From contig VXCM01005126.1 of NCBI GenBank assembly GCA_014773175.1, forward strand, positions 1 through 64,000: a stretch of 64,000 nucleotides of DNA, given 5' to 3'. Positions within the stretch are counted from its first letter, which is position 1; every line of letters begins with the position of its first letter. A model generated the notes under the pieces. That model had not been told where the DNA came from and ran no database searches. It saw only the letters and a program-made list of their open reading frames with translations. The translations under genes were made by a program, and so were the position numbers. This DNA is from Lucifuga dentata (Eukaryota > Chordata > Actinopteri > Ophidiiformes > Bythitidae). Below, piece after piece: positions 37,901-49,700 of this stretch.

Positions 37901-40459
37901 TTTCCTGGATGTTCGCAGATTTCATTCAGAGTCAAATGTACATGTCTCCCCTCCATTTCCTGGAATGATGCCACACCTATGTGCAGCTCAGTCATCCTCC
38001 AAACACCCACAGCCACACTGAACTGAGTCACCCTGCAGCCCAGGCCCAGACAGGCTAAATTAAAGCAGCATACCAGCGATCATGCATGTTTGAGCCCAAC
38101 ATATACAATCCATATACATGGTACTGACAACCATTTCCCAAAATATACCACTTTAGCGGTACATTTTAGATTGTTTTTCCTACTTTCTACCTTCCTTCCA
38201 GACTGTCATTGGTTTCAGTTCATTCCAGTACACGATAAAAATTAACTTGTAGAGACCTGAAACATGCTTGAGACAAATAATCCATCACAGCGAACATGAT
38301 GTTTGTTAATTGTTTTGTTAAAGTAACTTTATTTAACCGATCCAACACAAAAATGATGTATTTCTCCACCAAAATATAGTCCCAGGCCAAGATGACTTTT
38401 ACTGAGAAATTTAAATAACAAATAAAGTTACGTCTCTACAAGTTGATTTTTATAGTGTCCTGGAATGAACTGAAACCAACAATGTACTGCTCCAGTAATG
38501 TATTTTGAATGTTTGTTAGTAACAAAACATATGCACGAGTCATATACATTGGGCATATACGTCGGGCTCAAACATTCAAAACCACCGGTATGGTCCTTCA
38601 ATGTGACTTTACCTCTTCTGTCTGGAACTGAGGAGGAAAATATTAACAGAAATCTGACGAAAGCATCGCGTGCGGGTTTTCTGTTAAATCCTTCGAGGAG
38701 CCGTTGAACTGACCTCCAGAAGTGAGTTTACTCAGTTTTCAGGCTTTTATCCCTCAGAATCTATAAAGTCCCAATCCGGCGTCCTGCACTTACCTTGGGC
38801 TTGACGTCACGTGTCGTGGTGGTTGAGGAGGCGGGGCGGCTGGTAGGCGGCCGCTTNACCTTGGGCTTGACGTCACGTGTCGTGGTGGTTGAGGAGGCGG
38901 GGCGGCTGGTAGGCGGCCGCTTAGGGCCAACAGCGGAGGTGGGTGGAGCTCTGGTTGTGGGTGTTTTTTTGCTGAGGGGGGCTGCGGTGGATGTGGTGGA
39001 GGAGGGTGGGGGGCGTTTAGTGGGGGCCGTGGCCAAACCACCGCTGGTGGCTGTGGAACTTGGCCGCGATTTGGCAGCAGTGCTGAGTTTGGTCGCCCCG
39101 GCAGCAGGCTGCGACGCATAAAGGATGGATGGAGAGCAAAAAAAAAGGAGGGAAGGCAAAAGGAGAACAAAAGAAAAACAGGGAGAATGTGTGATGGCAG
39201 CAGCAGCAGCAGCAGCAGCAGCAACACAAGCAGCATCATAATCATAAATACAGCAAATAAAATGAAACAGGGAAATATTAGCATTAGGTCATGTGACTAA
39301 TGACTGTATTAGTTATCAAGTAATCGGTTGATTATCATTTTTCAAATAATGAGATGAATAAGTTACCAAACGACAAGTCAAGGCTTCATATTTTTACTTG
39401 ATAAATAATCAGGCTAACCAGTTATTCAGTTTGTTGGAAATGTATTCGTTTCTGCACTTGTGAATACTAAATGATGGTCTGAGGTGATTTATTTTACTCA
39501 GGGGAAAAAAAAGCAGCAGGAAAAGCATTAGTAGCAGCCATGATGAACTTTACCTCCTATTAAAACTCACCAGCTTTGAATGGAAATATAGCATTTCATG
39601 TCTTATGCCAAACAGGGTCTGAACGACTGAAATGATCTTTTATGTTTTTGCATTAAAAGGACCATACCACTCATTTTGCATGTTTGAGCCTAATATATTA
39701 AATTTTCATACATGTTACGTTATTAACAATCATTTCCCAAAGGATAAAACTGTATTTCAGCTTTCCTGATATTTTGCTAAATCTCTTAATCTTTCTAAAT
39801 CAAATATTCAAGTGATACACCCACCTTAAAAATCCATGTTTCTCCTGCTAATAGTTACACAGCCTTATGAAGTCACGGTCCTTTAAATTTTTCCATAAAC
39901 ACAGGTCTTCTTTTGGGACTATATTCCCTGGTGGAGGCATACATTCACGCCACGCTTTTTATTGAGCTTAAATGCTAAAATGACATAATTTCTAAAAAAA
40001 CCTGAATACACGTCTTGTTGGTGATGATGGATTACCTATCCCAAGAACGTTTCAAGTATCAACAAGTTGATTTTAATAGCAGAATGAACTGAAACCAGTG
40101 GAGGTCTGGAAGGTAGGAAAAACATTTTTAATTCACCGTTCCAGTAGTATGCTTTGGGAAATGATTGTCAGTAATGTTACATGTATAAAAATTGAATATA
40201 TTAGGCTCAAACATGCTAAATGGTCCTTTAAGTCACGTTGCACGTTTTTATTGCCCATTATGAACGGTCAAACCGTACGATTTCTACTCTAACACTGAGG
40301 TAAACTGTAATATGTACTCAGGTTAACTCCACCTGCTGTCTGTGCTGTATGAAATATAAATAAAACCAAACAAAATGAGCTCATATTTTAAGGTCACATG
40401 TAAACAGCAAAACAAGTGAAATCGTCGGCCTAAAATATAAATGCTGAGAAAAAAAATAC

Positions 40460-40490
<31 letters not shown>

Positions 40491-40563
40491 CACATATATA
40501 TAGTGCCAGAGAAACATACTGCAAGAGCTTAAGTAGGAAAAAAATTAACTTGTTCGAATGACT

Positions 40564-40623
<60 letters not shown>

Positions 40624-40685
40624 NNNNNNNNNNNNNNNNNNNNNNNNNNNNNNNNNNNNNNNNNNNNNNNNNNNNNNNNNNNNNN

Positions 40686-40745
<60 letters not shown>

Positions 40746-43700
40746 GAGCAATACAGGTCAGATTTGACCATAATTGAGGCAAAGAACTCAAAAGAACATT
40801 GTGTAGAGCTAAGCTAACAACGTCTTCGAAAAAAATTTCCTTGTTGGAATTTTATATCTTTGGTGGAGGTTTTTTTTTTTTTTTTTTAAAGAAATCTTAA
40901 TTTTAAAGCTTCTTTTTCTACTGTTTGGACCGTCATGTCTTTAAAGAGACAAAAAGTCACTGCTTTGCTAATTTAACACCTTTTTCTGTGACAGGAAGTA
41001 CAGCTAGCTAACGCTCCAGCTACGCGTGTCTGAGTCAGCGTCACTTCCTGCTTGTTTAGCCTCACAAATCAGCTGACTGGCTCTCCTCCTCATGTGACTC
41101 GTGACTTTCTTTGTATTCACGTGGGTTTTTCTGCTTCAGGTGGGGAAACTAATTTGTTGTGTTGTTAGCCAGTTAGCCTTGTAGCCAAACCATCAAACGA
41201 CAGAGATAGCTCCCTTTCTAAGACATAATTCATCAGGCTCTGACTCGCTGCTTTGGGGCATATTTCTTCTGTTTCTTCTTGTTGCACAGGATGTGAAAAT
41301 TCATCAACATGACAACCCAGTGCAATACTATCAGCATCATTATGTCACAAGTTTTTTTTATACCATTATTGTCATGAACGATATGATTTAGCACAGTCCT
41401 AGTCACAAAACATTGAAAACTGCTAGCATAGCATCAAAAACAAGCTCAGTGCGGCTATGCTGGATCTCTAATAACCGTAATTTTGACACACACAGTTTGG
41501 AAAACATTTGATGTCCACGATACATGCTGGTGCTCAGTAGTGTTGATCATGTGACTCGTCAAGTGTTTGCCTGCTCTTAACACTCTATGATTTAGGCCCA
41601 AATTTAACCCCAGTTTGCCCCAAATTTCAGACTGACAGGCTGTTGATTGACATGTAGTCTGAAGCCCAATTAGCTGCCCAAATGTCTACTGAATATTGAA
41701 TACTGAAAACTCTTGCGAGCCGACGTCTTTCAGTCACGAAACCCACGTGAGGTTACCTGAACGCATATGCAAGTACCAACACTTTGTGGACGTGGCCATA
41801 TTTGTTTTGAACAGAATAAAGCCTAATGAAAAATAGCCAACAGACAAAATGTTTTCTGAGGTTTCGTTTGGTGTGAGTGCCCACGCTGCGGAAGCTTTGG
41901 CTGTTCAGAACGGGCGATTCAAACGTACATGGTGAGTTAGCACAAACATACTAGATCACCAAAATCGTACAGTGACTTTGCCCGTTTGCTTACCTACACA
42001 GAATGACCTCTGGAAAGTTGAAACTTTAACTTACCTTGATTTTCTTGCTGAAATTCAATGTGTCATGGAACATCCTACATTAAAATGTTTAAAGTTGTTG
42101 TCTGTGCTGCTATGTTCCATGATTCTGTTAGCGTGGATGAGAAACAGGATCTCCTTCCTACCTTGGTCTTCTTGTCGACGCTCGTCAGGTCTTTGCTCGG
42201 CGTCGCTCCAGAAGCTTTTTTGGCCTTTTCACCCGCGTCTGCTTTTGCAGTTTTGTCCTTCTTGTCCTCTTTTTTCTCTGCAGTCTTTTTTTCGCCCTCC
42301 TTCACCTGAATTTTCTTGTCTTCCTTTTCGCTCTTTTCCTCTTGTTTTTCCACCGGCTTCTCGGACGGTTTCTCCACCTTGTCCTCTTTCTCCATCTCTC
42401 TGTCCACGTCAGATTTGTCTTTCTTGATTTCTTCTGTCGCTGTTTTGTCTTTAGTTTCTGTGTCAGATTTCTTCTCTGACTTGTCAAATCCAGCCAAATC
42501 TGCCTGCTGTTTCTCTGGGGTTATTTCCACTTTGTCGACATTCTGTTCTGTGCCATCTTTCATCTCTGTTTTCTCTGGCTTTTTGTTCTCCTCTTTTCCC
42601 TCCATTTTTGGCTTTTCATGCTTTTCATCTTTGTCTGTCTTCTCCGCTTTCTCGATCTTGTGCTCCACTTTTTCCACTTTTTCTGTGTTCTCCTTCCTGT
42701 CTCGTGATACATCTAACATGCTCAATTTGTCTTCTTCCTCTGCCTTCTGCATTGCTTCCACTTTCTCTGGCTCTTTCTCTTTTCCCTTTTCTGTCTCTTT
42801 TTCTTTTGCCATGTCTTTATCTGCCTCCTTTTCTTTCTCCGGCTCTTTCTCCACCTTGGCTGGAGTTTCACTTCCTGTGTTTTCCACCTTCTCGATCTTC
42901 TTTTCAGCAGTATTCAGCGGGTCGAACAGGTCAACCTTCTTCACGCTGTCCTCCTTCTTCTCCTCTTTCTTCTCCTCCTTCTTATCCATCATGTCTGATT
43001 TTACTGGAAGGAAAAAAACAGAAAGAAGCTTTTAATATATCCTTTGGGTGACATACTGCAGGACATTGTCCATCTTCTGACTACAAACAAAAATCTTATG
43101 AGAAAACAAATTTTAATGAGGACATGCAGACAAAAAGAATACAAATCCAGACAAGACAAACTTTGTGCAGCACTATAATTAGGAGGACATCGCTGGAAAG
43201 GGAGCATGTTCTTCTCGAGCTCCAGTGAAGGTTCGTGTAAATTCTTTTTCACGGATCCTTGGAAATGCTTTTTCTGTGTCCCACATATTTCACTTCAGCG
43301 CAACATGTGCTCTTTGGGAAAAAAAAAAAAAATTGCTAATAAAGTGTGAAAATTCATTTCGGCACTTGTAAAAAAAAAGAGCAACGACTCCTGTGTCTGT
43401 ACAAAAGATCCGGCAGAGACGACGGATTCAAAACTCGCATGGTTAAATAATGTTACTCAGTTTAGTTACAAGCGTGACCATGTGATGTCTGAGTAAAACA
43501 CGCTTCAAAGAAACGGCAAAAGAGAGATCATACCTCCACCAAGACCCAACAGCCCTCTAATTTCACTTTTAATATCAATACCCTGAAATCAGATGTGTTA
43601 AAAGATTTATTATGTAAATTCATTGTATAGTGATATTGTGAGATCATCTTCTTCTGGATCTTTATCCATAACTGTTGAAAATATGACCAAATATGGTTTT

Positions 43701-46700
43701 ATTCTGCTGAATCAGCATCACATTACTGACACATAAGGGGAGTGAGGTGTATGGAGTCAAAAGAAAAAACTGTTAGTGGAGACATTAACCTAACAAAATA
43801 CAAATGAAGACCTGAACAGTGACAGACAGCAGAAAAAGACAGTGAACTAAAATCTAAAGGCCAAATAAAGGATTAGAAATAAAGCAAGGCAATATAGGAG
43901 AAGACAAAGGAAATGGAATCAAAGATTATTAATGGGAGTAACTAATACAAAGAAAAGAACAAACAAGAGCCTTATTTTCTATGCTGGAAACAGTGAGAGA
44001 CTTAAATGGCCAGTTTTTTTCTGATCTCGCACACATAAGCGTGACACCAAGCTTCTTCCTCAAGCCTCATCCTCTGCACTCTGTCTCTCCCTCACACACA
44101 CACACCATCCTCCATCCCATGCACATCACAGCCACACACCATAGAGTATTGTGTGGAGCTATCGTTATTTTAGTGTCAATCGTTTTAAAACATGGAGCTC
44201 TAAATCAGAGAATTTATGTTTCCTTTGCTGATTTACCATGTTAATTTCATTTTATCAGCAGATGACACAGGATAAAGCGAGACTCTTAAATATGAAGAGC
44301 TCATTAACATGCCGATTGACATGGGCTTTACCTTACAACAACGCTACCTTAATGAGACACCGGTGTGCTGATTAGCATAAAGAAAGCTTTATGAATTAGC
44401 TTCAATTATAGCAGGGCTTGTTTCTATTTTTTTATGAATTCCTCCCAAACAGTCTGAGCTCACACATGTCCTGGCAGATGCCTGCATGCGTCGAGCTGCT
44501 TCACGCTGGTATCAAACATGGATCGGGACAGCAAAGAACAACGAGCATCTGGAGGACAAGTCATCAGAAGCTTCATTAGCATAACAACACCATGCAAAGC
44601 TGATTTCGAGCTGCTACGTCTGGACCTGATGAGCTCAAAGCTTTTTTCTTGTCTTATTAATATGGTAAAATATTCCAACTCTGCTCTCCGATTAAAATAG
44701 TTCTGCAAGCTGTCTCACAGTTCTACTATTGTAAGTTAAAAAAATTATTTGTTGTAAAGCATTAATTGGGAATAATTTATTTGCATGCTGTATGAATTAT
44801 ATACTTGGGCAGCACGGTAGCTTGGTGTTAGCACTGTTGCCTCACAGCAAGAAGGTCCTGGGTTTGAATCCGACTGGGTCCTTTCTATGTGGGTTTCCTT
44901 TCATCTCCAAAGACATTCAAGTCAGGTGAATTGGAACTCTAAATTGATCATAGGTGTAAATGAGTTTGTCTGTCTCTATGTATTGGCCCTGTGATTGGCT
45001 GGCTATCCAGGTGAACTCTGCCTCTCACCCAATAACCGTTGGGAGAGGCTCCAGACCCCCGGACAAAAGGACAGGACAAAAGCATATAGAAAATGGATGC
45101 ATGGATGGGTGTACAAACTTGAGAGTGAAAAGAAAGAAAGATGAAACCTCACCAGGTGTTGATATAAACGGCGTGATGAAAAATAGAAGATGAAGGTGTT
45201 TTTCTCAGCACTAACACCACATGAGGGGAAGCTTTACAGGAAACAGAATGTCTTCAATAAGGAATCCAAATGCATTGTGAAGCAAATAAACAAAACTTTA
45301 TGGATTATGTAAATCCAGAGCTTACAGAGTCTCGATAAACCCCCATCGCTCTGCTGGATGCTGACTGAGAATGAAATTTATCAGCGACGTTGACGCTGAA
45401 CACTTTGCTCCTTATCAAACACACTGAGAGCTTTAAGTAGCTGTGAAGTGATCAAACACTGCAGACAGACTTTGTGGTTCGCCGTCTTGTCTGTTTAGCG
45501 TTTAAAGGCCACAGTATGCCTCAGTAACCAGCATGGAGCTGCACGGAACACGATGTATGTCTCTATCAGGAAATATAGTCTCAGGAGAAGATGGCATTCA
45601 CCAAGAAATTAAAACAAACCTGCTTTCTATAATCGTTCACAAACTGTTAGAAGGCGAAACATTAAATTTTAAGGTGAAAAATCACTAGAATAATTTACAA
45701 TGTTTTCACACAACAGCAGCAGTATATGATCTACAGGAAAGATCTTTTAATGACCTTTGGAAAACAGAAAATTTAACACAGATACACATACATCTTTTGG
45801 CTAACTGACTCTGTCATGCCACTGCTGACTTCAGGGGGCAGGAAATAGAGATTACTGCCCCTTTAATGCTCCAGCGGCTAGGCTGGCAGCTGTGGCTACG
45901 CGTCAGGAAGTGAAAATAACAGCAAGTAAAAAGAGAAAGAAAGAGAACAAGAGATAAAAGCTGCATTTCCACAAAGTTCTGAGACCTCCCAGAGCAAGGA
46001 ACTAAAAGTAATGGTGATTTCAGACCTGTAGATCCTTTGTTCTGGTCTGAATCAGATCTGTAGATCATTTGTTCTGGTCTGGATCAGATCTGTAGATCGT
46101 TTTTTCTGGTCTTTTCTGGTTTTTTCTGGTCTGTAGTTCGTTTGCTCTGGTCTGAATCAGATCTGTAGATCGTTTACTCTGGTCTAAATCAGATCTGTAG
46201 ATCGTTTCTTCTGGTCTGAATCAGATCTGTAGATCGTTTGCTCTGGTCTGAATCAGATCTGTAGATCGTTTGCTCTGGTCTGAATCAGATGTGTAGATCA
46301 TTTGCTCTGGTCTGAATCAGATCTGTAGATCATTTTTTCTGGTCTGAATCAGATCTGTAGATCGTTTGCTCTGGTCTGAATCAGATCTGTAGATCGTTTG
46401 CTCTGGTCTGAATCAGGAAGTAAATTGCTAAAATGCTGCATTTACTGCTCGGTTCGGTTTCACGCAGCTATAAAAAAATAAAATCAAACCAAAATATATC
46501 AGCAAAAGTCATGTGACAACACTCTGTCTGCTCATTGGTCAGAAATGTCTGAGGGTGGAAGAAAGAAAACCAAAACAGGAAAGAGTTTATTATGCTGGGA
46601 AAACTAAATAACATGGAACAAAGATGAATGTGGATCCTTTCCTAGTCATAGTCATCATTTCATCCATGAAGAAAACAATGAGAGCAGAAGCTGAATTTGA

Positions 46701-49700
46701 CTTAACGTGTGGAAAATCACATGTTGCGTCACATGATGTCGTGAAGACTGCTTTGATTTTCTTTCTCCCGCCCACAGACATTTCTGACCAATGAGCAGAG
46801 AGAGTGTTCTCACATGACGTTTGTTGATTATTGAATGGTGTTTTAGTTTGAATGGATTTTTTCCCTCTGTGTGAAACTGAACAAGCTAAGCAGTAAATGC
46901 AACACTGGAATGATTTAGGCTCCGATTTAGACCAGAACAAACAAATTACAGGTCTGAAAATGACCTACAACTGCTGTATGATGCTGGTGGTGAATCAGTT
47001 AGTGCAGTTTGGTGCCGCAAGCTGGGCCAGTTGTTCATGGGCCACCAAAAACTTCTGGAGCAGGAACTAAACTCTGAAGTAGGAGCTATGGTTTAGAAAT
47101 CAAATTGGCATATCCTGTGGTCAGAAAGCAGGTAGTTCATCCATAATTCCTGGAAAACATGTCGCAGATCATGCATGTATGAGTCTAATATGTACGATCC
47201 ATGTACACGTTACGTTACTGACAAGCATTTCCCAAAATGTACTACTTTAGCAGTAAATTTTAAAATTTAGAAATTTTAAATTTTAAGGTTGTGTGTATCA
47301 ACTGAAAATTTGATTTTGAAAAATTAGACCAGTCATCCTCAAAGTCCAGACTCCGGTCCGGATCCGGACCGACCCACAGCTGTCTCTGGACTCTGAGCAA
47401 ATTCTACTTTTCATATGTAATATCTGCATTATCTGTGAGACATCGTTGCAACACAAAGAGTCACAATTCTCCACTTTCTCCTCTGAATGTCCGACTGCTC
47501 CATGTCTGTGTGACAATGTCTACTCTGCTTTGGTTTGGTCCAATCACATTCAGCATCCCGTCATCTCCATGACAATGATGGGTTGACATGGTGCTGACAG
47601 TTGACAGCTAGTTTCATCAGCGCCAGAGCAAATTAGAATCTCAGTCCAACCCTAGCTTGACTGACCTTAATAAACAGACCTTTGTCTTTATTGAAAATTG
47701 TCTTTGTGGACCTATAAGATTTGTATTTGAGTACTCCTGGATTAGGGGATTTGAAAAACATAACAGGTTTTATGTTTTGGAAATTGGTTGTCAGTAACGT
47801 AAATGTGGGTTGTATATATTGAGCTCAAACATGTTCCTTTAATTCCAGAACTAGTTCCTATGGTAGAAGATGGGCTAAAGAGATAAACAGAGAAAAGAAG
47901 GAAAATGTGACAAACAAAGGGAAGGAGAAATTGTAGTGTAAAATGAGACTCTACAGCATCGTAGCAAAGGGTCAGAGTTCACAGTCACAACCCTGTTCAG
48001 CTTGGAGGTGGTCACTGAATGTCGCCGTGACCCACTTTCACCATCTTGGCTCTGCCTGCCTTTACCATTAATCTAATCAGCACAACATTCAGAGAAAGAG
48101 AAAAGCAAAGAGGCAGAAAGAGAAAAAAAATGGAAAAAGAAGGCAGGATGAGTTAATAGATAGAGAAAAGGAGTCTGTCTGTGGGTAATGATGAGCTGAG
48201 TCACCTCTGAGCCCCACGCCAGCTACTGTACAACATGCTGCAAGCTTATGTATCATGTATTCAAATGCAAATAAACAAAAGGCATAGTGCACAAATCATT
48301 CTATTCACACACTCCACACACAGTCTGTCGGACATTTACAGAGACCATCTACATGTACACACTAGTTTTTCACCAATCTGTAACTGTTGCTCAGCGTTTG
48401 AGACAGATACTCCTGTGGAATGTCAATTAGCCTACAGGGGGCTGCTGCTCCTCTGCATTTCATTTTCTCTTACTCTCTCTTTGTCTCTGTCTCGCCTTCT
48501 GACACCTCCTCCTCTCAGTCTGCCTCTCCAGACATCACCAGCCACAAACCATTGGCAAGCTTGGACCCCAAACACAAAATCCGGTTCAGAATAATTGAGG
48601 TGTTAAAAGCTACAAAGCCATGTGCATATGGCAAAAAAAAAAAAAAAAAANAAAAAAAAAAAAAAAAACAAGCAAAAAAATGTAAAGGCAGCAAAAAAGG
48701 TATCTTTGTAATAATTTCATCATCCTGCAGTAAGAATGAATGAGGCTAGATTCAGTCTGGATAATGCGTGGGTATTGTTGATAGGAAGGTGATCTGTCTG
48801 TACAGTATGTGCTTCACTGTAGCCCNCGAGTACCCCCTACAGCGTGAATCATCAGTCATCGTCTCGCTTATTCAAGCTGTCGACCCATCAGCACCAGCTG
48901 ACAGCTTGTTTACTTTCCTGCATGCTGTACCGACATTAACCTAAAAACTCAATTTCTCTGAGTTGATGTGTTTGGCAGCTTTGACAGCTAGCGAACAAAC
49001 AGTTAAATAAGAAAGCTGCACGCACACAGCCTCCACCTACCATCCACTGTGATGAACGGGTTCGTGCTGGAGTTCAAGGCAAGTCTGGCACTGCCACCGA
49101 TGACAAAGTCACCATCAACGCCCCCTTGCGATGTTGATTCTAAGCCAGCACCAAAGTCAAAACCTCCACCAGTGCTGAGTTTCGTATCGCATTCGCCATC
49201 ATCAAACTCAGCATCTTTAGCCATGTTGGGTTTGGTACCAGCTTCCTCTTGGTTAGAGTGGACTTCAGAGTTGGCGCCCATGCTGCTGAAGCCTTTGGGG
49301 CTGAGGGGCACAGGAAGCACGATGCCTCCTGGCTCCTTTTCCGCCCTGAAGGCCTCTATTGGTGAGAGAGGGAAGCTGGCATTGAGGCTCAGGAAGGGTT
49401 CAGGTGGGTCCTGTCGCAGGTCAATATGGGTGGCACCTGCTGCTGAGAGGGTGGGTGGCGGGGTGGAGGGCTGATCCTCCGCCACAGTCAATGAGCGCTT
49501 CATGACGGAGTGTGGTGAACGACGGGGACCACCTACGGGCGATGCCAGCCGGTCCAACCCCGCCCCCTCTCCACCTGGATATTTATCAGGCAGCTCTAGA
49601 CTGGTGGGAACAGACAGGTGGGAACACTCGGACATTGCGCGGCGCATGGCCTTCCTCTGCTGTGCAGCGCGCCCCATTAAACATGGCTCCAACTCCTCCG

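Noticed and set aside
40563..40817. Open frames across the poly-T/CT/N region
   Set aside because: Homopolymer, dinucleotide repeat and gap only.
42316..43051. Long Ser/Phe-rich plus-strand open frames opposite map4 exon 2
   Set aside because: Antisense shadow of the K/E-rich exon. The minus strand has matched splice phases and the plus strand has no motifs.
44812..45108. tRNA gene suggested by a B-box-like motif
   Set aside because: No cloverleaf can be folded around it; the surrounding sequence matches a common fish dispersed repeat.
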